The notes under the pieces are model-generated. The model ran no database searches. It was not told where the DNA came from and worked only from the letters and a program-made list of their open reading frames with translations. Positions 54,066 to 62,590 of a stretch of 64,000 nt of DNA are shown piece by piece (the stretch's first letter is position 1; every line of letters begins with the position of its first letter). Source of the stretch: Arthrobacter sp. SLBN-112 (GTDB lineage Bacteria; Actinomycetota; Actinomycetes; Actinomycetales; Micrococcaceae); assembly GCF_006715225.1 (NCBI RefSeq), contig NZ_VFMU01000001.1, positions 4,340,001-4,404,000 on the forward strand, in the 5' to 3' direction. A program made the position numbers and the translations under genes.

Positions 54066-54318
54066 TGACGCTGTTCACGGACGTGGTGACAATGTTTACT
54101 CTTCGCACCATGGGCGGCCTCGCCCTCTTATTGGCTGGGAGCAGCTGGTTGTGGATCACGCCCACGTTCGCCACCCGCGGCGTGAACACATCCAGCATCT
54201 GGTGGAACATCACCCGGCGTGGAATGTCTTCGTTCACGTCCTGATGGTGGCCGGCGTGGCGGTGCTGCTGCTGGTGCCGCCGCTGGAGCGGTGGGTGAAC
54301 CAGCAGGTCATGGGTTAG
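54066..54318 (+). pseudogene. Possible frameshifted small membrane protein
   Basis: In the otherwise gene-free interval 53876-54325 the plus strand encodes TLRTMGGLALLLAGSSWLW in one frame (from ATG 54066) and FVHVLMVAGVAVLLLVPPL, ending at 54318, in another. Third-position GC is high in the first frame up to about 54205 and then in the second, as after a single frameshift. The last helix resembles the end of a transporter. A minus-strand frame across the same bases (to 54237) looks less coding-like. Confidence 0.3.
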
Positions 54319-54325
54319 CGGGGAA

Positions 54326-54940
54326 TCAGTAACCTTCCAGGACTTCCCTGGCCTTGCCGTTTGCCGCCGCGCTAATCAACTCTTCTGCCACGAGGTGCAG
54401 CTTGACGTTGGCGTGCTGGCTCCTGGTGGCCAGGACCTTGAACGCCGCCTCGGCATCCAGGCTGCGCAGGGCCATGACCATGCCTTTCGCCTGCTCGATG
54501 ACCGCTTTGTGCCCGAACGCGCCCTCGATGGCCTCGGACGCGGCATGCTGGGACTCGATGCGCAGGCTCTGGGTCACGTCCACCATGAAGCCGCGTGCCC
54601 GCTCCACCCGTCCTGATGGGCCGGCAATCGCCTGGATTGCCGAAAAGACGCGCCGCTCCCTGCCCCGGGCGTCCATGATCCGGTGCAGGAGTGCGCCCTG
54701 GCCGCCGCCCTCAAGGAGGTCCGCCCACAGTGCCTGCACCGGCTCCCGGTCCACGGGGTGCTTGTGGGCCATCAACACGTCAAACGTGGGCACCACGTCA
54801 CCCGGTCGCAGCCCGTGAATCGCAAACATGCCCTCGGACCACCGCATGTTTCCTGAGTCGACGTCCAGCTCAAAGGTCCCTGAAGGACAGACCGCGGTAA
54901 CGGGCAGCGGGAAGAGGTACGCATCCAACTTCGACCACAT
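54326..54940 (-). CDS. PAS and ANTAR domain protein
   Basis: A 204-residue two-domain regulator. Residues about 20-125 form a PAS fold (TFELDVDSGNMRWSEGMFAI and the later RVERARGFMVDVTQS). The C-terminal 60 residues are an ANTAR domain (FGHKAVIEQAKGMVMALRS, AFKVLATRSQHANVKLHLVA). ANTAR proteins bind paired hairpins in leader RNA and prevent termination; PAS would supply the signal. The ATG at 54940 has GGGAGG five bases upstream; the frame is open to 55000. Confidence 0.88.
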   Translation of the reverse strand: MWSKLDAYLFPLPVTAVCPSGTFELDVDSGNMRWSEGMFAIHGLRPGDVVPTFDVLMAHKHPVDREPVQALWADLLEGGGQGALLHRIMDARGRERRVFSAIQAIAGPSGRVERARGFMVDVTQSLRIESQHAASEAIEGAFGHKAVIEQAKGMVMALRSLDAEAAFKVLATRSQHANVKLHLVAEELISAAANGKAREVLEGY

Positions 54941-55128
54941 ACATGCCTCCCAACAATCGCCCATCCGGGGCGGGTTTCTGGCATAAGAGTAGCTGAACAC
55001 GGCGGCCGTTATGTGCCGTGTTCGCTGGCGGCAGGACGCGGATTAGGGGGTCACAAAAGCGGTGTGGAGGAGTAGCGTTCGCCTTATGGGGTGCTGAACC
55101 GCGTCCCAATCCAAGGGAAGGTCAATTC

Positions 55129-55470
55129 ATGGGTGAGGCATGGATCCGGACGCTGGGCAACGGGCTGGTCCGGGCAGATCGGGTCACCGAGATTTCATCC
55201 ACCCGCGGGTCCCTTTATGAGGACCAAGGGTATTCATTAAAGGTCATCGTGGATGGCAAGGGCCACGTGCTGATTGACGACGGCGGGTTGCAGGGGTCCA
55301 TGTCCGAGCGGCTGGAATACGCCAGGCACATGGAGGACGCCCTGTTGCTGGCCATCGACGAGGCGCGCGAGAGCGACGTGTCGATGGTGATCTCCTACGA
55401 GCCGGAGCGGGAGCGCTGGTCCGCAGCTCCAGTTTCAGTCTTAACCGGGCGGCTTCCCGAAGTCGTCTGA
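55129..55470 (+). CDS. Conserved hypothetical protein
   Basis: A 113-residue soluble protein, no family recognised. WIRTLGNGLVRADRVTEISS, SLKVIVDGKGHVLIDDGG and ARHMEDALLLAIDEARES suggest a small alpha/beta fold. The ATG at 55129 is preceded by GGGAAGG with seven bases spacing. It is divergent from the PAS-ANTAR gene (188 bases between starts) and converges on trxB across repeat B3. Confidence 0.7.
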   Translation: MGEAWIRTLGNGLVRADRVTEISSTRGSLYEDQGYSLKVIVDGKGHVLIDDGGLQGSMSERLEYARHMEDALLLAIDEARESDVSMVISYEPERERWSAAPVSVLTGRLPEVV

Positions 55471-55478
55471 CGCTGCGC

Positions 55479-55544
55479 CCCAACTAGCTCGCAGTTAATG
55501 TCGTTTTCAGGGTTCATAACGACAACAAGTGCGAGTTAGTTGGG
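55479..55544. repeat. Palindromic element B3 (family B, 66 bp)
   Basis: 27-12-27 geometry, arms beginning CCCAACTAGCTCGCAGTTAA, with an inner GTCGTT/AACGAC. It separates two converging genes. Confidence 0.92.
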
Positions 55545-55560
55545 GGCCGGGCAGCAGTAC

Positions 55561-56538
55561 TTAGCTGTGCGTCGGTTCTTCCACGAGGGCGGTGGCGATG
55601 CTGGCGGCGTCATCCAGTGCGGCCAGGAACCGTTCGGCGTCCAGGGCCGCAGCGCAGCCGGTGCCGGCGGCGGTGATGGCCTGCCGGTAGCGGTGGTCCA
55701 CGGCGTCGCCGCAGGCAAATACGCCGGTCAGGTTGGTGCACGTGGTGGGGGCGTCCACCTTGATGTAGCCTTCCTCGTCCAGGTCCACCTGGCCTGCCAC
55801 CAGCTCGGTGCGGGGAAGGTGTCCGATGGCCACGAAGATGCCCGTGGCGTCCTGGTGCCGGGTTTCGCCGCTGCGGGTGTCCGTGAGGGTGACACCGGTG
55901 ACCTTGCCGTCGCCGTGGATGGCGGTGACGGCGGAGTTCCAGGCGAAGCGGATCTTGGGGTTGTCCTTGGCGCGCTGGGCCATGATGCGGGAGGCGCGCA
56001 GTTCACCCTTGCGGACCACCACGGTCACGGTCTTGCCGAACCGGGTCAGGAAGGTGGCTTCCTCCATGGCGGAGTCGCCGCCACCCACCACGATGATGTC
56101 CTGGTTCCGGAAGAAGAACCCGTCGCACGTGGCGCACCAGGAAACACCGTGGCCGCTGAACTTCTTCTCCTCCGGCAGGCCTAGCTCCTTGTACGCCGAG
56201 CCGGTGGCCAGGATGACGGCCGGCGCCTCGTAGGTCTCCCCGCCGCCGGTGACCACGCGCTTGAGGGAACCTTTCAGCTCAACGGACGTGGCGTCGTCGT
56301 ACTCAATGCGCGCGCCGAACCTTTCAGCCTGCTGCTGCAGCCCGTCCATCAGTTCCGGACCCTGGATGCCGCCGGGGAAGCCCGGGAAGTTTTCCACTTC
56401 GGTGGTGTTCATCAGCGCGCCGCCGGCGGTGACGGACCCGGCCAGGACCAGCGGGTTCAGGCCGGCGCGCGCGGCATAGATGGCGGCGGTGTAGCCGGCG
56501 GGGCCGGACCCGATGATGATCAGCTGCTCTTTACTCAT
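55561..56538 (-). CDS. trxB: Thioredoxin reductase
   Basis: A 325-residue flavoenzyme transferring electrons from NADPH to thioredoxin. FAD motif [19 protein letters not shown], redox-active [15 protein letters not shown] motif [12 protein letters not shown], and the C-terminal [16 protein letters not shown]. It follows the arsenate reductase-like gene by 22 bases in the same direction; thioredoxin recycling would suit that enzyme if it is thioredoxin-linked. This is probably not the oriC-side trxB, as no trxA is adjacent. Confidence 0.95.
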   Translation of the reverse strand: MSKEQLIIIGSGPAGYTAAIYAARAGLNPLVLAGSVTAGGALMNTTEVENFPGFPGGIQGPELMDGLQQQAERFGARIEYDDATSVELKGSLKRVVTGGGETYEAPAVILATGSAYKELGLPEEKKFSGHGVSWCATCDGFFFRNQDIIVVGGGDSAMEEATFLTRFGKTVTVVVRKGELRASRIMAQRAKDNPKIRFAWNSAVTAIHGDGKVTGVTLTDTRSGETRHQDATGIFVAIGHLPRTELVAGQVDLDEEGYIKVDAPTTCTNLTGVFACGDAVDHRYRQAITAAGTGCAAALDAERFLAALDDAASIATALVEEPTHS

Positions 56539-56560
56539 GAATTGTCCTTCGGTGGCGGTA

Positions 56561-56995
56561 CTACTGGGCGTCCGCGTGCTGCGCGGGCAGGAGTTCGGCG
56601 ATCAGTTGTTCAACGCGGGCCTTGATCTCGTCACGGATGGGACGGACGGAGTCAACGCCCTTGCCGGCCGGATCCTCCAGCACCCAGTCCTCGTAACGCT
56701 TGCCCGGGAAGAACGGGCACTCGTCACCGCAGCCCATGGTGATCACCACATCCGATTCTTTCACTGCCTCGGTGGTGAGCACCTTCGGGACCTCGGCGGA
56801 CATGTCGATGCCCACCTCGGCCATGGCCTCAACGGCGGCCGGGTTGACCTTGTCCGCCGGCTGGGACCCGGCCGAACGGACCTCGACGGCGCCCCTGGAC
56901 AGGGAGGTGAGGAAGGCGGCAGCCATTTGCGACCGGCCGGCGTTGTGGACGCAGACAAAGAGGACAGAAGGCTTTCCTGCGGGGTCGGTGCTCAT
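56561..56995 (-). CDS. arsC: Arsenate reductase ArsC (low-molecular-weight phosphatase type)
   Basis: A 144-residue protein with the phosphatase-fold CX5R loop [10 protein letters not shown] at residue 15, [17 protein letters not shown] (extra cysteines that could form the disulfide relay), and EDPAGK as the general-acid loop. It reduces arsenate to arsenite using thioredoxin or mycothiol; the adjacent trxB favours thioredoxin. No arsR or arsenite exporter gene is adjacent. Confidence 0.87.
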   Translation of the reverse strand: MSTDPAGKPSVLFVCVHNAGRSQMAAAFLTSLSRGAVEVRSAGSQPADKVNPAAVEAMAEVGIDMSAEVPKVLTTEAVKESDVVITMGCGDECPFFPGKRYEDWVLEDPAGKGVDSVRPIRDEIKARVEQLIAELLPAQHADAQ

Positions 56996-57152
56996 GGGTA
57001 CTCCTCAAACTGATGGGAAACTGCGTTCGGTGTAATAAACGTCACCCGTGTTGCGTGGATCACACTAATTGCCTAATCTAGTTGAGGCTTAAGCAAACAG
57101 GCCATGCAAGAAGCTGCAGCGTCGCAGCCAATGCCGGGGAAGGCTTTACAAC

Positions 57153-57476
57153 TTGAACTCTAAGCTGAACATTGTGGTCCGGGTGGATCTGGACCGTAGC
57201 AAGGCCAAGGTGATTGCAACGGGGCATATCACCATTCACAGCATCAACGCCCTCTATGTCGTGGCAAAGCGCGCCAACTCCCTCAAGGGAGGCCTGGACC
57301 TGGAGCTGGACATTTCCAGCGCCTGGGTGGACCAGGAAGCGCTGGACATGCTCCGCGCCTGCTCTGAAACAAGGCACCTGCCCGCCAAAATCGATCCGGA
57401 CCAGGCATCCTGCACCATCAGCGTGCTGGCCGACCGCCGACATCGGCGCCAAACGGCAGGCCGCCTGGCCGCATAA
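57153..57476 (+). CDS. Conserved hypothetical protein, STAS-like
   Basis: A 107-residue protein: LNIVVRVDLDRSKAKVIATG, HITIHSINALYVVAKRANS, then LDLELDISSAWVDQEALDML. The alternation of strands and a helix is reminiscent of a STAS/anti-anti-sigma fold, but the phosphorylated serine motif is not obvious. The probable start is the TTG at 57153, with GGGGAAGG nine bases upstream. A strong terminator follows. The C-terminus is Arg-rich. Function unknown. Confidence 0.6.
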   Translation: MNSKLNIVVRVDLDRSKAKVIATGHITIHSINALYVVAKRANSLKGGLDLELDISSAWVDQEALDMLRACSETRHLPAKIDPDQASCTISVLADRRHRRQTAGRLAA

Positions 57477-57541
57477 GTTTTCCGGCCCCTCGCCGAGCCC
57501 AGTTTTCGGGCCAGAACGGGCCGACCCACCGCTTCTTTTTC

Positions 57542-57613
57542 GCTCCGACGGCACGAAGTGCAGCTGCATCTGAACAAACGGATGGCTGCACTTCGGGCCG
57601 GCGGAGCTTTTTT
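57542..57613 (+). terminator. Strong intrinsic terminator
   Basis: A long stem made of GCTCCGACGGC (one mismatch) and CGAAGTGCAG with their complements is followed by TTTTTT. It ends the STAS-like gene and faces the converging MarR operon. Confidence 0.92.
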
Positions 57614-57618
57614 CCGGG

Positions 57619-57858
57619 CTACAGCACCTGAACGCCCGCGCGCAGAATGTCCTCGAGCTCCTCAACGGTGACGCCGGCGGCCCTGCTCAGCGCGTCGTGC
57701 CCAGCTCCCAGGTCCGCAGCACTCCGCAGAACGCTCCCGAACCGCTCCTGTGCCGCATCAAACTCCCACTGCAGGCTCTCCACCCTTGCCGAGGCCAACT
57801 GGACCGCTTCCAGCGGATCGCCGGGAGACCCGCCCCGGCGCTTGAAGGTTTTGTCTAC
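57619..57858 (-). CDS. Small unrecognised protein downstream of MarR
   Basis: An open minus-strand frame of up to 79 residues with coding-like third-position GC: LEAVQLASARVESLQWEFDA, QERFGSVLRSAADLG, HDALSRAAGVTVEELEDILR. The end could be a helix-turn-helix. It overlaps the marR stop (the frame passes through GGGTAGAC). There is no ATG, GTG or TTG at the natural beginning; the first possible TTG is 15 codons in. Either an unusual start or a sequence change is involved. Confidence 0.5.
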   Translation of the reverse strand, partial: VDKTFKRRGGSPGDPLEAVQLASARVESLQWEFDAAQERFGSVLRSAADLGAGHDALSRAAGVTVEELEDILRAGVQVL

Positions 57859-58373
57859 CCTGCTGTAACAACGCGGCCGCTCTCGACCGCGTCCAAGGCT
57901 TCGCGCATGCGCACCAGGAAGTGCATGACGGCTTTAAGCTCCTCGGGAGACAGCGATTCCGCAGCTTCCAGCATGCGCTTGTGCATCTGGTTGAGGTTGT
58001 GCCGGACTTCCTCGTCCGCCCCTGGAGTGGGACGAAGGATGACGGCGCGGCGGTCTGAAGGATGCGGTTCGCGGGTCACGTACCCACCGGCGACGAGCCG
58101 GTCCACGAGGCTGGTCATGGAAGCCGAGGTAATCCCCAGGCGGGCGGCAAGTTCCGTAGGGCGGATTCCCACGCCGGCAGCTTCTGCATCGATGAGGTAA
58201 CGGAGAGCCAGGAGGTCCGTCTCCCCCATCGCAGCTGAGGAGCGCGTGCGCCGCCGCATCGCGCTTTCGGACGTCCGGAATTCGCGGAGGGCATTGATGA
58301 CGTCAACAGCCCCTGGCTGCGCATCCGCGGTGGGCGGGTACCAGTAGCCTTCGCTTGCACCATACGGTTTCAT
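57855..58373 (-). CDS. MarR family transcriptional regulator
   Basis: A 172-residue winged-helix regulator. DNA-binding region: LALRYLIDAEAAGVGIRPTE, LAARLGITSASMTSLVDRLV, GYVTREPHPSDRRAVILRPT. Helices at both ends dimerise. It has an aromatic/Pro N-terminal extension (EGYWYPP). The next gene upstream is divergent (GAF-ANTAR, 229 bases between starts). A small frame overlaps its stop codon, suggesting a two-gene operon. Confidence 0.9.
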   Translation of the reverse strand: MKPYGASEGYWYPPTADAQPGAVDVINALREFRTSESAMRRRTRSSAAMGETDLLALRYLIDAEAAGVGIRPTELAARLGITSASMTSLVDRLVAGGYVTREPHPSDRRAVILRPTPGADEEVRHNLNQMHKRMLEAAESLSPEELKAVMHFLVRMREALDAVESGRVVTAG

Positions 58374-58602
58374 GCGAATTCCTTCGATGTCCTACTTGCT
58401 TGGCTGTCTAACAAAGCCCATGGTAGCCCACTTCGTCCGGTCCACACCTCCACAGCGTTGAAAAGCGCAGGCAAGTACCCGCGCAGGTAGCGGGAGGAAA
58501 AGTAGAGTACCGGCTACTCGTGCCCTCCCCCGGCCGGGCCAATAAGTTTCAATGAAACCCGCGGCACCACAGCCAAGGGGCGTGAGATGACGGGGGTTCA
58601 GG

Positions 58603-59352
58603 GTGGCAGGTGGCCCGGCAATCAACGCGGAGCCCGAGCGGCAGGGGTTCCTGCTGGATTTGGTGACAGGGGCCGACGACGATGCAGGGTCCCTGCAGAA
58701 GCTCGCCGATGCCGCCTCCCGCTGGATCAGCACCACGTCCGGAAGTGCCATTGAGTGTGCCGCCGTGCTGCACCGTCAGCGGTCCTGTCCTGCCAGCGCC
58801 GGGAGCACGCCGGCCGCGGCCAGCCTGGCAGCTGAGGACGAAAACGCGGACGGTCCCGCGGCGATGGGGTCGGCGCTGCCGGCGCCGGCAGTGATCAACC
58901 AGGGCGGCGCCCGGTGGCAGGCGTACCGGACGCGGTTGTTGGACAGGGGTTTTGGCGCGGCCCTGGCCGTTCCCCTTGAACTGCAGCCTGGCTCTGCCGG
59001 GGCACTGGTGTTCCTGGGGCAGGCAAACTACGTTTTCAGTGCCAGGGTGGTTGACGAGGCAGCCTGGTTCGCCGGGGTGGCGTCGCACAGCCTGAAACTG
59101 GCCCTTGACGTGCATGGCGTCATCCGCGCAGGCGACAACCTGAAACAGGTTCTGGAGAGTAGGACCAGCATCGACGTTGCCTGCGGCGTGCTCATGGCAC
59201 AGAACCGCTGTTCCTACGCGGAGGCATTCGGCAAACTCGCCGGCACCTCACGGCACCGCAACCTGAAGGTCCGCAGCGTTGCGGAGAGCATCCTGAGGTC
59301 GCTGCCCAGCGGAGCGCCGGTAACGCGGTTCGAGCCCCCCGCCATCGCATAA
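58603..59352 (+). CDS. GAF and ANTAR domain protein
   Basis: A 249-residue regulator. The first 170 residues have GAF-like features (LQKLADAASRWIST ... AALAVPLELQPGSAGALVFLGQANYVFS) and the C-terminal 60 form ANTAR (SIDVACGVLMAQNRCSYAEA, FGKLAGTSRHRNLKVRSVAE). Like other members it may antagonise termination by binding leader-RNA hairpins. The start is the GTG at 58603, which follows a purine-rich GGGGGTTCAGG. It is the second ANTAR protein in the window. Confidence 0.85.
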   Translation: MAGGPAINAEPERQGFLLDLVTGADDDAGSLQKLADAASRWISTTSGSAIECAAVLHRQRSCPASAGSTPAAASLAAEDENADGPAAMGSALPAPAVINQGGARWQAYRTRLLDRGFGAALAVPLELQPGSAGALVFLGQANYVFSARVVDEAAWFAGVASHSLKLALDVHGVIRAGDNLKQVLESRTSIDVACGVLMAQNRCSYAEAFGKLAGTSRHRNLKVRSVAESILRSLPSGAPVTRFEPPAIA

Positions 59353-59397
59353 GAACGAACTGCGGCGGAGGATCCTAGTGCCGCGCCCTTGCCTTAA

Positions 59398-59502
59398 CTA
59401 GTGCCGCCCCCGGAACCGGATGAGGCCTGCCGCCACCAGCCCTGCACACCCGAGTGAAGCCAGCATGCCGCCGAGAGCCACGAAGTAATCGCTAATGGTC
59501 AT
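59398..59502 (-). CDS. Tiny membrane protein (34 residues)
   Basis: A 34-residue protein starting at the ATG at 59502, with a single hydrophobic segment (YFVALGGMLASLGCAGLVAA) and a basic C-terminus IRFRGRH. GGAAGGAGCGCAGGACA precedes the start, giving a strong ribosome site, which supports translation despite the size. Single-helix proteins of this kind often modulate membrane complexes; no family is recognised. The longer frame to 59685 is not needed. Confidence 0.5.
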   Translation of the reverse strand: MTISDYFVALGGMLASLGCAGLVAAGLIRFRGRH

Positions 59503-59675
59503 TGTCCTGCGCTCCTTCCGTACTGCCTGATGAGCCCAAGCTATGCGGCGAAACTCAGCGTTCGCCGAAGGATCGCCAGCAGGTTTGGTCAAGATCCGGT
59601 AAAGGAGAACTGCGGCGATCCACATACTTTGGCCTCCGATCTTCTCTTTGTCGGGGCGTTCCGTATTATTCATGC

Positions 59676-59822
59676 ATGTGGACAAAACAAAGCCAGAGCT
59701 TCTGCCCCACCTGCGGCAGGACCACCAATCACGTCACCCACTTCCAAAAGGACGACGCCGGCGCCCTGGTTGCTGACGTCCGCTGCGTTGAGTGCCCCGA
59801 GATCGCTGGGGCGGTCGCCTAG
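59676..59822 (+). CDS. Small zinc-ribbon protein (48 residues)
   Basis: A 48-residue protein with CPTCGRTTNHVTHF and RCVECPE, two CxxC pairs suited to binding one zinc. TATTAT ends six bases before the ATG at 59676, so the mRNA could be leaderless, common in actinobacteria. No ribosome site is present. Its stop overlaps the stop of the converging MFS gene. Function unknown; possible nucleic-acid or protein binding. Confidence 0.55.
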   Translation: MWTKQSQSFCPTCGRTTNHVTHFQKDDAGALVADVRCVECPEIAGAVA

Positions 59823-61118
59823 GTAGTTTCGTTTCCGGAAGACGGCGATCCAGCGTCCCTGCCGGAGGCATGGGGACGCACGACGGCGAAGATCACCAAT
59901 GCGGCGGCCTGGACTACCGTGACGGTCACCGCCAGGGCAGGAACTGAGAATTCGTAGAGCAGGCCGATGAGGAAACTCCCGGCCAGCCAGGCAAGGCCGT
60001 AGCAGGCGGTGAACATCCCATAGGCACTCCCCCGCCGGGCCGGCGGGGCCAGCCCCGCGACGCCTGCCCGCATGGTGCTTTCCTGGATACCCATCGCCGC
60101 TCCCCACACCAGCACCCCTGCCACTGCGAGCGCAGTGTTGTTGCTGAAGCCCAGCCACGGGACCGCGGCGGCCAGGACCGGCAGGACCAGGAGAACCTTC
60201 AGCCCCACCCGGTCAAAGAGCCAGCCGGAAACCAGTGCGGCCACGCCGTCCACTCCCATGGCCGCGGCATAGAGCACCGGGACCAGCGCCGGCGGCAGGA
60301 GTCCGGTAGCCACCAGGTGGAACGACAGCAGCCCAAAGGTCGCGTAGCCGAACATGGTCAGGCTGCTGAAGGCGGCGTACAGCCAGAACTCGCGCGGCAT
60401 TGAGGGCGGGCCGCTGGTTGGCCGCGCGGTTTCGGGCTGCGCTGTTTCGGGCTGCGCGGTTTCGGGCTGCGCGGCTTCGGGCTGCCCTGCGCCTGGCTGT
60501 CCGGAGGTTGGCCGGGCTGAAATTGGCTGCCCGCCGGCTGCCTCATAGACAGCAGGATCAGGAACCCGGCGCCTCAGCCACAACAGGATCAGCATGGCGC
60601 CGAGCCCCGGAACAGCGAGCAACAGGAACCCCGGCCCGTAGCTGCCGGAAAGCGCCAGGGCCGCCCCCACCAGCAGCGGCCCCACCAACGCCCCCACCTG
60701 ATCCAGTGCTTCGTGCAGCGCGAATGCCTTGCCTTGCCCCAGTGCAGATCCGGCCTGGGCCAGCATGCTGTCCTTTGCCGGGCTCCGGACCGCCTTGCCC
60801 AGCCTCTCGGCCAGGACCAGCAGGCAGGCGATCCACAGCGCGTCGGTGATTCCCAGCAACGGCACAGACACCGCCGTTAGGGCATACCCGCTGATGGCGA
60901 GCGTCCACCTTAGCCCCGGCCGGTCAGCCAGCCGGCCGAACACCAGGCGCAGGACCAGCGCCACCGCCTCACCCGCGCCCGTGACCACGCTGACCAGGAG
61001 CGCTGACGCGCCCAGTGCACCCAGATATGGTCCGGTGACACTCCGGGCCCCTTTCGTAGACCATGTCCATCAGCGAGCTGACCAACCCGAAAACCAGGAT
61101 GAAGCGGATGGCAGTCAT
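59819..61118 (-). pseudogene. MFS transporter interrupted by a frameshift
   Basis: The N-terminal part TAIRFILVFGLVSSLMDMVY lies in one frame (ATG 61118, or 61163 upstream); the rest (VTGPYLGALGASALLV, then a full set of helices to 59819) is in another. Dropping one A from the minus-strand run GAAAGGGG (plus 61047-61054) restores the conserved VYEGARSVTGPYLG. The remaining 389 residues are well preserved, so this is a recent frameshift or a sequencing error. The loop between helices 6 and 7 is expanded by tandem AQPET repeats. Confidence 0.85.
60424..60498. repeat. 15-bp tandem repeat inside the MFS gene
   Basis: Four near-identical copies and one degenerate copy of GCGCGGTTTCGGGCT, in frame, encode repeated AQPET units in the central cytosolic loop. 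The perfect in-frame period suggests slippage expansion. Confidence 0.85.
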
Positions 61119-61146
61119 GGGCGCCGCAGGAACAGTCCCGCCGGTG

Positions 61147-62388
61147 CTACCGCTGGTGCGCATGCTCCCGGACCTGTACCGGGGCGCGCCCCGACCCAGC
61201 CCGGCCGGATACAGCGCGTCCCGGGCGGGTCACCGCCAGGATCACCCCGATGCCGGCCAGCGACGAAACCATGGCCGATCCGCCGTAGGAGATGAACGGC
61301 AGCGGCACGCCGATTACCGGCAGCAGTCCGCTGACCATGGCGATGTTGATGACGGCCTGCCCCAGGATCCAGGTGATCACGCTGCAGGCCACGATCCTGG
61401 AGAAGGTGTCCGTGGTCCGGGCGATGGTCTTGAACACCGCGATGGCCAAAATGGCGAACAGGCCCAGCACCAGCAGCGTGCCGGCCAGGCCGAGCTCCTC
61501 GCCCAGGATCGAGAAGATGAAGTCGTTGTGGGCTTCCGGGATCCAGTTCCACTTCTGCCGGCTTTGCCCCAGGCCCACGCCGAACCAGCCGCCGGAGGCC
61601 AGGGCGTAGGCGCCGTGCTGCGCCTGGTAGCCCACTCCCTGCGCGTCCTCCTCCGATCCCATGCCCAGCCAGGAGGAGATCCGGCCCATGCGGTTGCCGC
61701 TGGTGGCCGCGAGCAGCAGGGCTGCCACCGCGCAGATCAGCCCGGCCACCGAGAACACTTTCATCCGGACCCCGCCGTAGAACATGGTGGCGGCAAGGAT
61801 CATCATGATGATCATGGTGGTGCCCAGGTCGTGTCCCAGCCCCACGATCAGCATGATCAGTCCGCCCGCGGGACCCAGCGGCACAACGGCATGTTTCCAA
61901 TTGGCCAGCAGGGCCTGTTTCCGGTCCAGGATGCCGGCGGCCCACACGATCAGCGAGAGCTTGGCGAATTCGGACGGCTGCGCGGTGAAACCACCCACGC
62001 TCAGCCAGTTCCGGTTGCCGTTCACGGACATGCCCAGCGGCGTGAACACCAGCACCAGGGCAACCAGGGAACCGATCAGCAGCGGCCAGCCCAGCCACCG
62101 GATCCGCCGTACGGGCATCCGCGCCAGCACCAGCATGATCACCACGCCTGCCACGGTCCACATGGCCTGCTTGAGCGGAAGATCGTACGGATTGTTTCCT
62201 GCCGCCACGGATTCCACGGACGACGCCGATGCCACCTCCACGAGTCCGATCGCCGAGAGCGTGAGGACTACCGCCAGGATCAGGGGCCGGAGGCGTCCCG
62301 GGGAGTCATCCTCCAGCCACATCGCCAGTTTCCCCAGCCCGCGCCGGGCAGGACGGCCCGTCACGCGCTGCTTTTGTCCTGTATTCAT
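61147..62388 (-). CDS. ftsW: FtsW/RodA/SpoVE family peptidoglycan polymerase
   Basis: A 413-residue SEDS-family membrane glycosyltransferase with about ten helices. Family signatures: SVNGNRNWLSVGGFTAQPSE (with the key aspartate replaced region around AAGILDRK following), GQSRQKWNWIPEAHNDFIFS and PFISYGGSAMVSSLAG. It polymerises lipid II with a partner class B PBP. The context (beside an LCP gene, far from any dcw genes in view) suggests a second SEDS protein; RodA-like assignment is possible. The ATG at 62388 is used. Confidence 0.9.
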   Translation of the reverse strand: MNTGQKQRVTGRPARRGLGKLAMWLEDDSPGRLRPLILAVVLTLSAIGLVEVASASSVESVAAGNNPYDLPLKQAMWTVAGVVIMLVLARMPVRRIRWLGWPLLIGSLVALVLVFTPLGMSVNGNRNWLSVGGFTAQPSEFAKLSLIVWAAGILDRKQALLANWKHAVVPLGPAGGLIMLIVGLGHDLGTTMIIMMILAATMFYGGVRMKVFSVAGLICAVAALLLAATSGNRMGRISSWLGMGSEEDAQGVGYQAQHGAYALASGGWFGVGLGQSRQKWNWIPEAHNDFIFSILGEELGLAGTLLVLGLFAILAIAVFKTIARTTDTFSRIVACSVITWILGQAVINIAMVSGLLPVIGVPLPFISYGGSAMVSSLAGIGVILAVTRPGRAVSGRAGSGRAPVQVREHAHQR

Positions 62389-62590
62389 CTGTCCGTTCCT
62401 CAACCTGCACAGCAGGGCTTCCCCCATGGCCGGGCCCATCCCCGGGGCGGGTACCGCCGAGAAAAAAGAGTACGCCCTTTGCGGTTATACGGACGGTGGC
62501 GGCGCGGCCGGGGGCTGCCGTTCTTAGGGAATTGCCAGCTTGGGCCTGTAGGGTAGCGCAAATCCGTCCCCTCCCGAAGGTTATTTTGTC

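Noticed and set aside
53740..54237. A 165-codon minus-strand frame between the SRPBCC and ANTAR genes
   Set aside because: It overlaps the start of the SRPBCC gene in another frame, has poor codon bias and no recognisable domain; the plus-strand fragments explain the composition better.
54326..59352. A link between the two ANTAR RNA-binding proteins and the abundant hairpin elements
   Set aside because: ANTAR targets are paired small hairpins with six-base loops in leaders; the elements here have long arms and 9- or 12-base centres and are not in matching positions.
60424..60498. Short regular repeats that could suggest a CRISPR array
   Set aside because: The unit is 15 bp with no spacers, is in frame, and encodes AQPET repeats in an MFS loop.
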